A stretch of DNA of 64,000 nucleotides from Serratia sarumanii (GCF_029962605.1 NZ_CP124750.1:4464001-4528000); one strand, 5' to 3'; counted from the first letter of the stretch, positions 37,546 to 48,076 are shown. Program-made: numbers and translations. Notes: generated by a model from the sequence alone, not told the origin.

Positions 37546-38547
37546 ATGAACAAACACCCGAAATTGACCGAGGCCGACGTCACGCCGGAGAGCGTATTCC
37601 ACCAGCGGCGCAAGGTGCTGCAGGCGCTCGGTATCACCGCCGCTTCGCTGGCGCTGCCCACTGGCGCACAGGCGGACCTGCTGTCGTGGTTCAAGGGCAA
37701 CGATCGCCCCAAGGCACCGCCGGGCAAAGCGCTGGAATTCAGCAAACCGGCCGCCTGGCAGGCGCAGCTGGCGATGACGCCGGAAGACAAGGTCACCGGC
37801 TACAACAACTTCTATGAGTTCGGCCTCGACAAGGCCGATCCGGCCGCCAACGCCGGCGGGCTGAAAACCGAAGGCTGGAAAGTGCGCATCGACGGCGAAG
37901 TGGCGAAGCCGATAACGCTGGATATCGACGATCTGATGAAGCGTTTCCCGCTGGAACAGCGCATTTACCGCATGCGCTGCGTCGAGGCCTGGTCGATGGT
38001 GGTGCCGTGGATCGGTTTCGAGCTGGGCAAGCTTCTCAAGCTGGCCGAGCCGAACGGCAACGCGCGCTACGTGGCCTTCCAGACGCTGTACGATCCGGAG
38101 CAGATGCCCGGCCAGAAAGATCGCTTTATCGGCGGCGGCCTGAAATACCCCTACGTCGAAGGGCTGCGGCTCGACGAGGCGATGCATCCGCTGGCGCTGC
38201 TGACCGTCGGCGTGTACGGCAAAACCCTGCCGCCGCAAAACGGCGCGCCGCTGCGGCTGATCACGCCGTGGAAATACGGCTTCAAAGGCATCAAATCGAT
38301 CGTGCATATCCGTTTGGTGCGCGATCGGCCGCCGACCACCTGGAACCAATCCGCACCGAACGAGTACGGTTTTTACGCCAACGTGAATCCGCACGTCGAT
38401 CATCCGCGCTGGTCGCAGGCCACCGAGCGTTTCATCGGCTCCGGCGGCATTCTCGACGTCAAACGCCAACCGACGCTGCTGTTCAACGGCTATGCTGACC
38501 AGGTGGCGTCGCTGTATCGCGGCATGGATCTGCGGGAGAATTTCTAA
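37546..38547 (+). CDS. msrP: MsrP (YedY), periplasmic methionine-sulfoxide reductase, molybdopterin subunit
   Basis: A 333-residue protein exported by the Tat route: Arg21-Arg22 in [11 protein letters not shown], with cleavage after AQA near residue 43. The sulfite-oxidase-like fold carries the molybdenum-coordinating Cys145 ([11 protein letters not shown]). It repairs methionine sulfoxides in periplasmic proteins damaged by hypochlorite, using electrons from the quinone pool through MsrQ. msrQ starts at the very next base after the stop. The start ATG follows GGAG. Confidence 0.95.
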   Translation: MNKHPKLTEADVTPESVFHQRRKVLQALGITAASLALPTGAQADLLSWFKGNDRPKAPPGKALEFSKPAAWQAQLAMTPEDKVTGYNNFYEFGLDKADPAANAGGLKTEGWKVRIDGEVAKPITLDIDDLMKRFPLEQRIYRMRCVEAWSMVVPWIGFELGKLLKLAEPNGNARYVAFQTLYDPEQMPGQKDRFIGGGLKYPYVEGLRLDEAMHPLALLTVGVYGKTLPPQNGAPLRLITPWKYGFKGIKSIVHIRLVRDRPPTTWNQSAPNEYGFYANVNPHVDHPRWSQATERFIGSGGILDVKRQPTLLFNGYADQVASLYRGMDLRENF

Positions 38548-39147
38548 GTGCGCCTGACGCCTGTTCATATCAAATGGCTGAAAGCCGCCCTGCATCTGGC
38601 GGCGTTTCTGCCCTTTCTCTGGCTGGTGCTGGCGGTGGATCAAGGCTGGTTCAGCGCCGATCCGTCCAAGGACATCCAGCATTTTACCGGCAGGATGACG
38701 CTGAAACTGCTGCTGGCCACGCTGGCTATCGCCCCGCTGGCGCGCTACACCCGCCAGCCGCTGCTGATCCGCTGCCGCCGCCTGGTGGGGCTGTGGTGCT
38801 TTGCCTGGGGCACGCTGCACCTGATAAGCTACTCCACGCTGGAACTGGGGCTAAGCAACCTCGGCCTGCTGGGCAGCGAGCTGGTGAACCGCCCTTATCT
38901 GACGCTCGGCATCCTCACCTGGCTGATCCTGCTGGCGCTGGCGGCCACCTCGACGCTGTGGGCGATGCGCAAACTGGGCGCCAAATGGCAACTGTTGCAC
39001 AACTTCGTCTATCTGGCGGCGATCCTCGCCCCCATCCACTACCTGTGGTCGGTCAAAACGTTTTCCCCCCAGCCGTTCATCTACGCGCTGCTGGCGGTGG
39101 CGCTGTTGGGCCTGCGTTACAAGAAATTCCGCGCCTGGTGGCGCTGA
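38548..39147 (+). CDS. msrQ: MsrQ (YedZ), haem b membrane subunit of MsrPQ
   Basis: A 199-residue six-span membrane protein of the ferric-reductase-like family. Conserved histidines for haem lie in WGTLHLISY and [19 protein letters not shown]. It passes electrons from quinol to MsrP. The GTG start directly abuts the msrP stop (TAAGTG), so the pair is co-translated. Length equals the usual family size. No metal-sensor or hypochlorite-regulator gene is adjacent here. Confidence 0.94.
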   Translation: MRLTPVHIKWLKAALHLAAFLPFLWLVLAVDQGWFSADPSKDIQHFTGRMTLKLLLATLAIAPLARYTRQPLLIRCRRLVGLWCFAWGTLHLISYSTLELGLSNLGLLGSELVNRPYLTLGILTWLILLALAATSTLWAMRKLGAKWQLLHNFVYLAAILAPIHYLWSVKTFSPQPFIYALLAVALLGLRYKKFRAWWR

Positions 39148-39434
39148 ACTACGCGGCGGCGCGCGTTATTGGTACGGAAAAACGCGCGCCGCCGGCGGGA
39201 ACTTTTTCTGTGTTCCAGCGCTCATATTCCTGTCACGGATCCCCGAGTTCGTCGATTTGGGGTTGAATATCTTCGCTGATAAGACCAGTATTTAGCTGCG
39301 AATTGCTACGATATCGTTATAATGCCCGACCTTGTTTCTGTTCTCAGGGTGAATTTGCCCCTTAACAGGTGACAAATCGATAACATCGGGTTATTTTCTA
39401 CGATGATGGTTTTATTGCCGGAGATACCAGCACA

Positions 39435-39887
39435 ATGGCGGATAAGTTTCACATTTTGCTTCTGAACGGCCCCAATCTCAATCTGCTGGGGACGCGTGAG
39501 CCGGAGAAGTACGGCAGCACGACGCTGACAGAGATTGTTAACGGATTGGAAAACCAGGCATCCGCATTGGATATTACCCTGAGCCATCTGCAGTCCAACG
39601 CCGAGCATCAGCTGATCGATCGCATCCATCAGGCGCGCGGCAACACCGATTTCATTCTGATAAATCCGGCGGCGTTCACGCACACCAGCGTGGCGTTGCG
39701 CGATGCGTTGCTGGCGGTGCAGATCCCGTTCATCGAGATCCACCTGTCCAACGTGCACGCCCGCGAACCTTTCCGCCATCACTCTTATCTCTCGGACGTA
39801 GCGGTAGGCGTGATTTGCGGCCTCGGCGCGGATGGCTACGCTTTCGCTTTACAGGCAGCGGTTAACCGTCTGTCGAAAACCCACTAA
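39435..39887 (+). CDS. aroQ: 3-dehydroquinate dehydratase, type II
   Basis: A 150-residue type II dehydroquinase with the signatures [19 protein letters not shown] (with the catalytic Tyr), [26 protein letters not shown] and [17 protein letters not shown]. It is a dodecameric cytoplasmic enzyme of the shikimate pathway, making 3-dehydroshikimate. It lies directly upstream of accBC, as in many gammaproteobacteria (E. coli K-12 uses the type I enzyme instead). About 290 bp before it shows no further gene. Confidence 0.95.
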   Translation: MADKFHILLLNGPNLNLLGTREPEKYGSTTLTEIVNGLENQASALDITLSHLQSNAEHQLIDRIHQARGNTDFILINPAAFTHTSVALRDALLAVQIPFIEIHLSNVHAREPFRHHSYLSDVAVGVICGLGADGYAFALQAAVNRLSKTH

Positions 39888-39919
39888 TTGCTCCACAAAA
39901 AGAGTACGGAATCACACTC

Positions 39920-40387
39920 ATGGATATTCGTAAAATCAAGAAACTGATCGAACTGGTTGAAGAATCAGGCATTTCTGAACTGGAAATCTCTGAAGGCGAA
40001 GAATCGGTTCGCATCAGCCGTGCCGCACCGGCGCAGGCTTATCCCGTCATGCAGCAGGCCTACGCGATGCCGGCACAGCAGCAGCCAGCCCTGGCTAACG
40101 CCGTTGCCACCGCGCCTGCGGCAGAAACCCCTGCAGCACCGGCGGCCGTGAGTGGCCACGTCGTTCGTTCCCCAATGGTAGGCACCTTCTACCGCACCCC
40201 AAGCCCGGACGCGAAAGCCTTCGTTGAAGTGGGCCAGAAAGTGAACGCCGGCGATACCCTGTGCATCGTTGAAGCCATGAAAATGATGAACCAGATCGAA
40301 GCGGACAAGTCCGGCGTCGTGAAAGCCATCCTGGTGGAAAACGGCCAGCCGGTCGAATATGACGAGCCGCTGGTCGTCATCGAATAA
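39920..40387 (+). CDS. accB: biotin carboxyl carrier protein of acetyl-CoA carboxylase
   Basis: A 155-residue BCCP. An N-terminal helical dimerisation region (residues 1-30) is followed by an Ala/Pro/Gln-rich flexible linker (about 35-78) and a C-terminal biotinyl domain with Lys121 in EAMKMMNQ, the lysine biotinylated by BirA. The thumb loop typical of the enterobacterial protein is present. It is cotranscribed with accC 12 bp downstream; AccB is known to autoregulate this operon. Confidence 0.96.
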   Translation: MDIRKIKKLIELVEESGISELEISEGEESVRISRAAPAQAYPVMQQAYAMPAQQQPALANAVATAPAAETPAAPAAVSGHVVRSPMVGTFYRTPSPDAKAFVEVGQKVNAGDTLCIVEAMKMMNQIEADKSGVVKAILVENGQPVEYDEPLVVIE

Positions 40388-40399
40388 CGAGGCGCCCCC

Positions 40400-41749
40400 A
40401 TGCTTGATAAAATTGTTATCGCCAACCGCGGCGAGATCGCGCTTCGCATCCTGCGTGCCTGTAAAGAACTGGGCATCAAGACCGTTGCGGTTCACTCCGC
40501 GGCCGACCGCGATCTGAAACACGTGCTGCTGGCCGACGAGACCGTCTGCATCGGTCCTGCGCCATCGGTAAAAAGCTACCTGAACATCCCGGCCATCATC
40601 TCGGCGGCGGAAATCACCGGCGCGGTGGCGATCCACCCGGGCTACGGCTTCCTGTCCGAGAACGCCGACTTCGCCGAGCAGGTTGAACGCTCCGGCTTCA
40701 TCTTCATCGGCCCTAAAGCCGAGACCATCCGCCTGATGGGCGACAAGGTTTCCGCGATCAACGCCATGAAGAAAGCCGGCGTGCCGTGCGTACCTGGCTC
40801 CGACGGCCCGCTGACCGACGACATGGATAAAAACCGTGCCTTCGCCAAGCGCATCGGTTATCCGGTGATCATCAAGGCCTCCGGCGGCGGCGGCGGTCGC
40901 GGCATGCGCGTGGTGCGCAGCGACAAAGACCTTGAGCAGTCCATCAACATGACGAAAGCGGAAGCCAAAGCGGCTTTCAACAACGACATGGTGTACATGG
41001 AAAAATACCTGGAGAATCCGCGCCACATCGAGATTCAGGTATTGGCCGACGGCCAGGGCAACGCCATCTATCTGGCCGAGCGCGACTGCTCCATGCAGCG
41101 CCGCCACCAGAAAGTGGTCGAAGAAGCGCCGGCGCCGGGCATCACCAGCGAAATGCGCCGTTACATCGGCGAGCGCTGCTCGAAAGCCTGCGTGGAAATC
41201 GGCTACCGCGGCGCGGGCACCTTCGAGTTCCTGTATGAAAACGGCGAGTTCTATTTCATCGAAATGAACACCCGTATTCAGGTAGAGCACCCGGTTACCG
41301 AAATGATCACCGGCGTGGATCTGATCAAAGAGCAGCTGCGCATCGCTGCCGGTCAGCCGCTGTCGATCAAACAGGAAGAAGTGAAGATCCACGGCCACGC
41401 GGTAGAATGCCGCATCAACGCCGAAGATCCGAACACCTTCCTGCCGAGCCCGGGCAAGATCACCCGCTTCCACGCGCCAGGCGGTTTCGGCGTGCGTTGG
41501 GAATCTCATATCTACGCCGGTTATACCGTACCGCCGTACTATGACTCCATGATCGGCAAACTGATCACCTTCGGCGAAAACCGTGACGTGGCGATTGCCC
41601 GCATGAAAAACGCCCTGGCTGAACTGATCATCGACGGCATCAAAACCAACGTTGAGCTGCAGCAGAAGATCATGAACGACGAAAACTTCCAGCACGGTGG
41701 CACCAACATCCACTATCTGGAGAAGAAGCTGGGTCTGCAGGAAACCTAA
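40400..41749 (+). CDS. accC: biotin carboxylase subunit of acetyl-CoA carboxylase
   Basis: A 449-residue ATP-grasp carboxylase, the same length as E. coli AccC. Seen are the N-terminal pre-ATP-grasp fold ([14 protein letters not shown]), the glycine-rich loop [11 protein letters not shown] (about 159-169), and the metal and bicarbonate site around [14 protein letters not shown] (about 288-301). It carboxylates biotin on AccB using ATP and bicarbonate, the first step of fatty-acid synthesis. A strong terminator follows at 41774. Confidence 0.97.
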   Translation: MLDKIVIANRGEIALRILRACKELGIKTVAVHSAADRDLKHVLLADETVCIGPAPSVKSYLNIPAIISAAEITGAVAIHPGYGFLSENADFAEQVERSGFIFIGPKAETIRLMGDKVSAINAMKKAGVPCVPGSDGPLTDDMDKNRAFAKRIGYPVIIKASGGGGGRGMRVVRSDKDLEQSINMTKAEAKAAFNNDMVYMEKYLENPRHIEIQVLADGQGNAIYLAERDCSMQRRHQKVVEEAPAPGITSEMRRYIGERCSKACVEIGYRGAGTFEFLYENGEFYFIEMNTRIQVEHPVTEMITGVDLIKEQLRIAAGQPLSIKQEEVKIHGHAVECRINAEDPNTFLPSPGKITRFHAPGGFGVRWESHIYAGYTVPPYYDSMIGKLITFGENRDVAIARMKNALAELIIDGIKTNVELQQKIMNDENFQHGGTNIHYLEKKLGLQET

Positions 41750-41773
41750 GGCAGCACGCAGCATCGTCTGACG

Positions 41774-41803
41774 AAAGGCCGGTTAATCACCGGCCTTTTT
41801 CTT
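41774..41803 (+). terminator. intrinsic terminator after accC
   Basis: A perfect 10-bp stem, AAAGGCCGGT / ACCGGCCTTT (41774-41783 with 41789-41798), with a 5-base loop and a T-rich tail (TTTTTCTTT). Confidence 0.9.
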
Positions 41804-41900
41804 TGGCGTTGCCGCCAGTAACGGCTTGGCAAAACGCCGTCATGCCGTAAAATTCCCTACCTTTGATGAATCCATCACCGTAAACCTATGGGAGACACGG

Positions 41901-42143
41901 ATGGACAAACGCTTTATTCAGGCGCACCGCGAAGCGCGCTGGGCGCTGGGGCTGACGCTGCTCTACCTGCTGGCCTGGGGGCTGGCGGCCTATCTGCCGG
42001 ACAGCGCCGTCGGCGTCACCGGCCTGCCGCACTGGTTCGAAATGGCCTGCCTGCTGGTGCCGCTGCTGTTCATCGGCCTGTGCTGGCTGATGGTGCGCAC
42101 GGTGTTCCGCGACATTTCGCTGGAGGACAGCGATGCAAACTGA
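41901..42143 (+). CDS. yhdT: YhdT family membrane protein
   Basis: An 80-residue protein with two membrane spans (about residues 13-33 and 46-67) and a C-terminal VFRDISLED segment typical of YhdT. The frame extends to 41826, but the ATG at 41901 matches the family start MDKRFIQAHREARWAL. It overlaps panF by 11 bases and always precedes it in enterobacteria, so it may assist the pantothenate symporter; no activity has been shown. Confidence 0.88.
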   Translation: MDKRFIQAHREARWALGLTLLYLLAWGLAAYLPDSAVGVTGLPHWFEMACLLVPLLFIGLCWLMVRTVFRDISLEDSDAN

Positions 42144-43578
42144 AGTGATCCTGCCGCTGGTCGCCTACCTGCTGCTGGTATTCGGCCTGTCGGTATACGC
42201 CTATCGCCGCCGTCAGAATGGAAATTTCCTCAGCGAATATTTCCTCGGCAACCGCTCGATGGGCGGCTTTGTGCTGGCGATGACCCTGACCGCCACCTAC
42301 ATCAGCGCCAGTTCGTTTATCGGCGGCCCCGGCGCCGCCTACAAATACGGCCTGGGCTGGGTGCTGCTGGCGATGATCCAGCTGCCGGCGGTGTGGCTGT
42401 CGCTCGGCGTGCTGGGCAAGAAATTCGCCATCCTGGCGCGGCGCTACAACGCTATCACCCTCAATGACATGCTGTATGGCCGCTACCAAAGCCGCCTGCT
42501 GGTGTGGCTGGCCAGCCTCAGCCTGCTGGTGGCGTTCCTCGGTGCCATGACGGTGCAGTTTATCGGCGGCGCACGCCTGCTGGAAACCGCCGCCGGCATT
42601 CCTTACGACACCGGCCTGCTGATCTTCGGCATCAGCATCGCACTGTACACCGCCTTCGGCGGCTTCCGCGCCAGCGTGCTGAACGACGCCATGCAGGGGC
42701 TGGTGATGCTGCTCGGCACCGTGCTGCTGCTGGTGGCGGTAATCCATGCCGCCGGCGGACTGGACAGCGCAGTCAGCAAACTGCAGCAGATCGATCCGGC
42801 GCTGGTGTCGCCGCAGGGCGGCGATCAGATCCTCAGCCTGCCGTTTATGGCGTCGTTCTGGATCCTGGTGTGCTTCGGGGTGATCGGCCTGCCGCACACC
42901 GCCGTGCGCTGTATCTCCTACAAGGACAGCAAGGCGGTGCACCGCGGCATTCTGCTCGGCACAGTGGTGGTGGCGGTGCTGATGTTCGGCATGCACCTGG
43001 CCGGCGCGCTCGGCCGCGCGGTGTTGCCGGATCTCAAGATCCCCGATCAGGTGATCCCGACGCTGATGATCACCGTGCTGCCGCCGTACGCCGCCGGGAT
43101 TTTCTTGGCGGCGCCGATGGCGGCGATCATGTCGACCATCAACGCCCAACTGCTGCAATCCTCCGCCACCATCATCAAGGATCTCTACCTTGGCGTACGC
43201 CCACAGCAGATCCACAACGAGCGGCTGATCAAGCGCTTCTCCAGCCTGACCACGCTGATCCTCGGCCTGTTGGTGCTGTTGGCGGCCTGGCGGCCGCCGG
43301 AGATGATCATCTGGCTCAACCTGCTGGCTTTCGGCGGGCTGGAGGCGGTGTTCCTGTGGCCGCTGGTGCTGGGCCTGTACTGGGAACGCGCCAATGCTCA
43401 GGGAGCGCTTAGCTCAATGGTGTCGGGTGCGGTATGCTATACGCTATTGGCCAGCTTCAACCTGCAGCCGGCGGGGCTGCACCCTATCGTGCCTTCGCTG
43501 TTGCTCAGCCTGTTGGCGTTTTATCTCGGTAACGTCGTCGGCGAAAAGCGCCGGACGGCGTCATCATTACCCTCTTGA
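42133..43578 (+). CDS. panF: sodium/pantothenate symporter
   Basis: A 481-residue sodium-solute symporter (SSS family) with about 12-13 spans. The family pattern around [23 protein letters not shown] (near residues 55-77) and [21 protein letters not shown] is clear. It imports pantothenate for coenzyme A synthesis. It lies between yhdT (overlapping) and prmA (11 bp gap), the conserved enterobacterial order. Confidence 0.95.
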   Translation: MQTEVILPLVAYLLLVFGLSVYAYRRRQNGNFLSEYFLGNRSMGGFVLAMTLTATYISASSFIGGPGAAYKYGLGWVLLAMIQLPAVWLSLGVLGKKFAILARRYNAITLNDMLYGRYQSRLLVWLASLSLLVAFLGAMTVQFIGGARLLETAAGIPYDTGLLIFGISIALYTAFGGFRASVLNDAMQGLVMLLGTVLLLVAVIHAAGGLDSAVSKLQQIDPALVSPQGGDQILSLPFMASFWILVCFGVIGLPHTAVRCISYKDSKAVHRGILLGTVVVAVLMFGMHLAGALGRAVLPDLKIPDQVIPTLMITVLPPYAAGIFLAAPMAAIMSTINAQLLQSSATIIKDLYLGVRPQQIHNERLIKRFSSLTTLILGLLVLLAAWRPPEMIIWLNLLAFGGLEAVFLWPLVLGLYWERANAQGALSSMVSGAVCYTLLASFNLQPAGLHPIVPSLLLSLLAFYLGNVVGEKRRTASSLPS

Positions 43579-43589
43579 AGAGAATTGCT

Positions 43590-44471
43590 ATGCCTTGGAT
43601 CCAACTCAAACTGAACACCACCGGCAGCCAGGCGGAAGACCTGAGCGACGCGCTGGTGGAAAGCGGCGCCGTGTCGGTGACCTTCCAGGACACCCACGAC
43701 AACCCGGTGTTCGAACCCTTGCCGGGTGAAACCCTGCTGTGGGGCGATACCGACGTGATCGGCCTGTACGACGCGGAAACCGATATGGCCGAGGTGGTGG
43801 CGATGCTGGAACAGCACCCGCTGCTGGGCGCCGGTTTCCGCCACAAGATAGAGCAGCTGGAAGATAAGGACTGGGAGCGCGAATGGATGGATAACTTCCA
43901 CCCGATGCGCTTCGGCGAGCGTTTGTGGATCTGCCCGAGCTGGCGCGACGTGCCGGATCCCGATGCGGTCAACGTGATGCTCGATCCGGGCCTGGCGTTC
44001 GGCACCGGCACCCACCCGACCACCGCGCTGTGCCTGCAGTGGCTGGACGGCCTCGATCTGGCCGGCAAAACCGTCATCGACTTCGGTTGCGGTTCCGGCA
44101 TCCTGGCAATCGCCGCGCTGAAGCTGGGTGCGGCGCGCGCTATCGGCATCGACATCGATCCCCAGGCCATTCAGGCCAGCCGCGACAACGCGCAGCGTAA
44201 CGGCGTTTCAGAGCGTCTGGAGCTGTATCTGCCGAAAGACCAGCCGGCGGACCTGCTGGCGGACGTGGTGGTCGCCAACATCCTCGCCGGCCCGCTGCGC
44301 GAGCTGGCGCCGCTGATCGGTTGCCTGCCGAAGGCCGGCGGCCATCTGGGGCTGTCCGGCGTGCTGGCCAGTCAGGCGAGCAGCGTTGCGCAAGCCTACG
44401 AAGAGAAGTTCACGCTCGACCCGGCCGCCGAGCGTGAAGAGTGGTGCCGCATCACCGGCCGCCGCAAGTAA
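43590..44471 (+). CDS. prmA: ribosomal protein L11 methyltransferase
   Basis: A 293-residue enzyme. It has an N-terminal L11-binding domain (residues about 1-55), a linker, and a class I SAM-dependent methyltransferase domain with motif [21 protein letters not shown] (about 163-182) and motif [13 protein letters not shown]. It trimethylates lysines and the N-terminus of L11. The ATG at 43590 (MPWIQLKL) is the family start; the frame begins 15 bases earlier inside the spacer. Confidence 0.96.
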   Translation: MPWIQLKLNTTGSQAEDLSDALVESGAVSVTFQDTHDNPVFEPLPGETLLWGDTDVIGLYDAETDMAEVVAMLEQHPLLGAGFRHKIEQLEDKDWEREWMDNFHPMRFGERLWICPSWRDVPDPDAVNVMLDPGLAFGTGTHPTTALCLQWLDGLDLAGKTVIDFGCGSGILAIAALKLGAARAIGIDIDPQAIQASRDNAQRNGVSERLELYLPKDQPADLLADVVVANILAGPLRELAPLIGCLPKAGGHLGLSGVLASQASSVAQAYEEKFTLDPAAEREEWCRITGRRK

Positions 44472-44494
44472 GCGTCACGGTCTATTGCTCCCTC

Positions 44495-44526
44495 ATCCAC
44501 CGGCCCTGCGCCGGTGGATTTTTTTT
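44495..44526 (+). terminator. intrinsic terminator after prmA
   Basis: A 10-bp stem, ATCCACCGGC / GCCGGTGGAT (44495-44504 with 44510-44519), a 5-base loop and eight T residues. It separates prmA from the dusB-fis operon. Confidence 0.92.
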
Positions 44527-44797
44527 GCCTGGCGATCGGCCCGCGGGCGAGACAAAATTTTATGCAATTTTTCGCCGTTCAACGACGGATCGCCCTGACA
44601 ATGCGCCTTCCAGGCAGGCTATCCCGGCAAAAAACGCGGGTGAATGCAGATAATATTCTGCGCAAAGGCGAATATTTTACCGCACACAAAATAAGCACTT
44701 TTCGTCAACTCATTGTAAAATATATACAATATTTTTATGAATCACTGCGCAGCGCATTTTTTGCCCTAATATCGCGCCAATTGGTTAAAGTTTGGCC

Positions 44798-44826
44798 TTT
44801 CATCTCGGCGCAAAAATGCGTAATAT
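44798..44826 (+). promoter_or_regulatory. fis: dusB-fis promoter with GC-rich discriminator
   Basis: TTTCAT (44798-44803), 17 bp, TAATAT (44821-44826), then the GC-rich CGCGCCCTTG discriminator, about 30 bases before the dusB ATG. This layout matches growth-rate- and ppGpp-controlled fis promoters. The A/T-rich tract upstream (44690-44760) is a likely region for Fis and IHF binding. The region 44527-44797 holds no gene. Confidence 0.75.
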
Positions 44827-44864
44827 ACGCGCCCTTGCGGACACAGTATGGTCACTCTTTGTCT

Positions 44865-45869
44865 ATGCGCATTGGACACCACCAGCTTACTAATTGCCTG
44901 ATTGCGGCCCCGATGGCCGGTATTACAGATCGCCCGTTCAGAACCCTCTGTCATGCAATGGGTGCTGGGATGGCTGTATCCGAGATGCTCTCCTCCAACC
45001 CGGAGGTGTGGCGGACGGATAAGTCGCGTCTGCGTATGGTGCATAGCGATGAACCAGGGATCCGCTCCGTGCAGATTGCCGGATGCGATCCTGATGATAT
45101 GGCCGCCGCCGCGCGTATCAACGTGGCCAGCGGCGCGCAGATCATCGACATCAATATGGGATGCCCGGCCAAAAAAGTGAACCGGAAGCTTGCCGGGTCC
45201 GCCTTGTTGCAGTACCCGGATCTGGTTAAACGGATCCTCCACGCGGTGGTTGACGCGGTGGATGTGCCGGTAACGCTGAAGATTCGCACCGGCTGGGCGC
45301 CAGAGCATCGTAACTGTGTAGAGATTGCCCAACTGGCCGAAGACTGTGGTATTCAGGCCCTGACGATTCACGGCCGAACCCGCGCCTGTCTGTTTAACGG
45401 CGACGCGGAATACGACAGCATTCGGGCAGTTAAGCAGAGTGTTTCCATTCCGATTATCGCGAATGGGGATATTACTGACCCGCATAAAGCCAGAGCAGTG
45501 CTCGACTACACCGGGGCCGATGCCCTGATGATAGGCCGCGCTGCTCAGGGGAGACCCTGGATCTTCCGGGAAATCCAGCATTATCTGGACACTGGGGAGT
45601 TGCTGCCGCCGCTGCCGCTTGGCGAGGTGAAGCGCTTGTTGATTGGGCACATTCGGGAATTGCACGGCTTCTATGGCCAAGGCAAGGGATTCCGGATTGC
45701 TCGTAAGCACGTGTCCTGGTATCTCCAGGAACACGCTCCGAATGACCAGTTTCGGCGCACATTCAACGCCATAGAGGATGCCAGCGAACAGCTGGAGGCG
45801 TTGGAGGCATATTTCGAAAATCTTAGCGTAAAAAAAGAGCTGACAGAACTATGTTCGAACAACGCGTAA
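44865..45869 (+). CDS. dusB: tRNA-dihydrouridine synthase B
   Basis: A 334-residue FMN-dependent TIM-barrel enzyme with [19 protein letters not shown] (the catalytic Cys, near residue 98), the KIRTGW segment and the HGRTR motif. It reduces uridine 17 of tRNA. The frame continues back to 44514, but that part crosses the terminator and promoter; the ATG at 44865 begins the conserved MRIGHHQL. The C-terminal tail is a little longer than in E. coli and overlaps fis by 19 bases. Confidence 0.96.
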
Positions 45870-46147
45870 ATTCTGACGTACTGACCGTTTCTACCGTTAA
45901 CTCACAAGATCAGGTAACTCAAAAGCCTCTGCGTGACTCGGTTAAACAAGCACTGAAGAACTATTTTGCTCAACTGAACGGTCAAGACGTAAATGACCTG
46001 TATGAGCTGGTACTGGCTGAAGTTGAACAGCCACTGTTGGACATGGTGATGCAATACACCCGTGGCAACCAGACCCGCGCAGCCCTGATGATGGGCATCA
46101 ACCGCGGCACGCTGCGCAAGAAGCTGAAAAAATACGGCATGAACTGA
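45851..46147 (+). CDS. fis: Fis, nucleoid-associated DNA-binding protein
   Basis: A 98-residue protein that agrees with my memory of E. coli Fis along its full length, including the C-terminal helix-turn-helix [20 protein letters not shown]. The dimer bends DNA, activates rRNA and tRNA promoters and stimulates Hin/Gin-type inversion. It is cotranscribed with dusB and overlaps its end. Regulation is growth-phase dependent through the promoter at 44798-44826. An intrinsic terminator follows. Confidence 0.98.
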
Positions 46148-46170
46148 TACTAGTCAGTTAACGTGTTGAA

Positions 46171-46209
46171 AAGGCGCTTTATCTCATTTGATAAGCGCCT
46201 TTTTCTTTT
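46171..46209 (+). terminator. intrinsic terminator after fis
   Basis: An AAGGCGCTTTATC / GATAAGCGCCTT stem with one bulged T and a 6-base loop, followed by TTTTTCTTTT. Confidence 0.9.
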
Positions 46210-46275
46210 GGGGCGCCCCCGGTTTGCGGGCAATAAAAAAGGCCGCAGCGCGGCCCTTGTGGCAAAGCGGCGACC

Positions 46276-46617
46276 TTATTCGGTCACTTTGTTCTTGAGG
46301 CTTTCCGCCCCTTGCTTGGTCTTGTCCCAAGCCTTCTCTGAACCTTGCTTGGTGGAGTGCCAGGCCTTTTGCGAGCCTTCGCTCACTTTGCTGCCGACGC
46401 TGTCGCTCTTGCCTTCGGCGGCGTGCTTGGCTTTCAGCTTCAGCTCTTCACCCTTGTCCTGAGACTGGTGCAGCTTTTCTTTGGCGGTATCCGCTCCTTT
46501 GTGCGCTTCGGCAACGACCTCGTTGCTGGCGTGAGCGGCGGTGTCGGTCGCGGTCTCAGCGGCGAACACCGGGGAAGCGAGCAGCAGTGCAGACAAGGCA
46601 ATGATTGATTTCTTCAT
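46276..46617 (-). CDS. small secreted LEA/apolipoprotein-like repeat protein
   Basis: A 113-residue protein with a clear signal peptide (residues 1-19, ending VFA). The mature chain is very hydrophilic, rich in Lys, Glu, Ala and Ser, and predicted all-helical. Two exact-register 11-residue repeats (82-92 SQKAWHSTKQG and 93-103 SEKAWDKTKQG) and looser copies upstream give the LEA or apolipoprotein pattern. I do not recognise a named gene. Such proteins can act in desiccation, osmotic or membrane protection; that is inference. The ATG has GAGGGA upstream. It is transcribed toward fis and stands alone. Confidence 0.8.
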   Translation of the reverse strand: MKKSIIALSALLLASPVFAAETATDTAAHASNEVVAEAHKGADTAKEKLHQSQDKGEELKLKAKHAAEGKSDSVGSKVSEGSQKAWHSTKQGSEKAWDKTKQGAESLKNKVTE

Positions 46618-46874
46618 AAGTCCCTCTTTTCTCAGATACGTGCCATTCTTCATGAAATAAGATGGCACACAATCCCGTTAAAGAAACCTAAGAATAGTAC
46701 GAAAACCAAAAATACCAACATAAAATATCAACACTCACATCTTAATTAACTTTTCATGCCATCTGCGTTCAACAATGGCGAAATGGCACGAAAAAGTTAA
46801 ATTTTATCTGTCACAAAACTATAATTTTTACGTTTTTTACCTCGTAATAATCAGTAATGACAGGGATGGATTCT

Positions 46875-47780
46875 ATGGTTGCCGTCATCATTATAGGCGT
46901 TTTTATCGTCAGCTTCCTTTACGCACACTCCCGCGGCAAGGAGAAACAAAAGCTTACCCGCCAACTGTTCGATCACTCCACCTTTATGGGGCCGATCAAT
47001 ATGTTTATGACCGGTTTCTCCCGTTTGCCCGCCAGGCAGCCCTATTTCGACGAAAAAGTTTTCCCGGAGCTGCAGACGCTGACCGACAACTGGCAGGTGA
47101 TCCGCGAGGAAGCGGTGCGCTTGCAGCATCACATCAAAAAGGCGCAGTCGCACAACGATGCGGGGTTCAACACCTTCTTCAAACGCGGCTGGAAACGTTT
47201 CTATCTGAAGTGGTACAGCGACAGCCACCCTTCGGCGCAGACGCTGTGCCCAAAAACCGTCGAGCTGCTCAACCGCATCCCGTCGGTCAAGGCCGCGATG
47301 TTCGCCGAGCTGCCGCCCGGCAGCCATTTGGGTAAACACCGCGATCCTTACGCCGGCTCGGTGCGCTATCACCTGGGGTTGATGACGCCCAACGACGATC
47401 GCTGCTTCATCGAGGTGGACGGCGAGCAGCACAGCTGGCGCGACGGCGAGGCGGTGATCTTCGACGAAACCTACGTGCACTGGGCGCAGAACGCCACCGA
47501 TCAGACGCGCATCATTCTGTTTTGCGACGTCGAGCGGCCGATGAAATGGCGCTGGGCGCAGGCGGTCAACCACTGGGTCGGCACCACGCTGATGTCGGCG
47601 GCCAGCTCGCCAAACGACGATCAGGACCGCACCGGCGGCATCAACCGCATCTTCAAATACGTCAACGCGGTGCGCGATGCCGGCCAGCGCCTGAAGGCGC
47701 GCAACCGCCGCGGTTACTACCTGCTGAAATGGCTGGTGATCGCTGCGATTTTCGCCGCGATTATCATTCCCAGCCTATAA
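46875..47780 (+). CDS. lpxO: LpxO, lipid A 2-hydroxylase
   Basis: A 301-residue Fe(II)/2-oxoglutarate-dependent dioxygenase of the aspartyl/asparaginyl beta-hydroxylase family, with N- and C-terminal membrane spans (about residues 2-18 and 282-300). The iron and 2-oxoglutarate site is in HLGKHRDPYAGSVRYHLGL and FDETYVHWAQN. It adds a 2-hydroxyl to a secondary acyl chain of lipid A (myristate in Salmonella). Three in-frame ATGs exist (46857, 46866, 46875); the last has AGGGA at good spacing and matches homologues. Confidence 0.92.
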   Translation: MVAVIIIGVFIVSFLYAHSRGKEKQKLTRQLFDHSTFMGPINMFMTGFSRLPARQPYFDEKVFPELQTLTDNWQVIREEAVRLQHHIKKAQSHNDAGFNTFFKRGWKRFYLKWYSDSHPSAQTLCPKTVELLNRIPSVKAAMFAELPPGSHLGKHRDPYAGSVRYHLGLMTPNDDRCFIEVDGEQHSWRDGEAVIFDETYVHWAQNATDQTRIILFCDVERPMKWRWAQAVNHWVGTTLMSAASSPNDDQDRTGGINRIFKYVNAVRDAGQRLKARNRRGYYLLKWLVIAAIFAAIIIPSL

Positions 47781-47800
47781 AACGAGCCAATCTTCAACTC

Positions 47801-47840
47801 AGGGGCAACGCGAATGAGAATATTCGCATGCCCCTCTTCC
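47801..47840 (+). terminator. probable terminator after lpxO
   Basis: A two-part stem (AGGGGC with GCCCCT, 47801-47806 and 47830-47835; GCGAAT with ATTCGC inside) followed by CTTCC. Ends lpxO about 20 bases past its stop. Confidence 0.6.
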
Positions 47841-48031
47841 TCTGTACCCCGTACCCTGTGTTAACATACACGTTCCTAGAGCCGCCTCCGCTGGCCAACA
47901 GCTATCCCTCCGAAGCCTGATAGCAGCGCAAACCGCCCTTCGAATGTAAATGTTTAGTCAATTATGGAATTCCGACTAAACCCTGGCCGTACTTGGGTGT
48001 CTGAGTGTTGTATCGCAATCGAGTGGATCCT

Positions 48032-48066
48032 TTATGCGTTACAGGTTGCTACCCCCTAACGCATAA
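48032..48066 (+). promoter_or_regulatory. 10-bp hairpin in the lpxP leader, next to the ribosome site
   Basis: TTATGCGTTA (48032-48041) and TAACGCATAA (48057-48066) form a perfect stem with a 15-base loop, ending 10 bases before the lpxP ATG. It could control ribosome access. An additional inverted pair, TTTAGTC/GACTAAA, lies at 47953-47980. The rest of 47841-48031 shows no gene. Confidence 0.55.
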
Positions 48067-48076
48067 ACGAGCTGCT

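Noticed and set aside
39965..41764. 599-codon minus-strand frame opposite accB and accC
   Set aside because: Antisense shadow of two essential genes; no ribosome site or family match.
44514..44864. N-terminal extension of dusB
   Set aside because: It would run through the prmA terminator and the fis promoter; homology starts at 44865.
46618..46874. PhoP box upstream of lpxO
   Set aside because: A PhoPQ link is known in Salmonella, but no convincing pair of GGTTTA/TGTTTA half-sites with correct spacing was seen.
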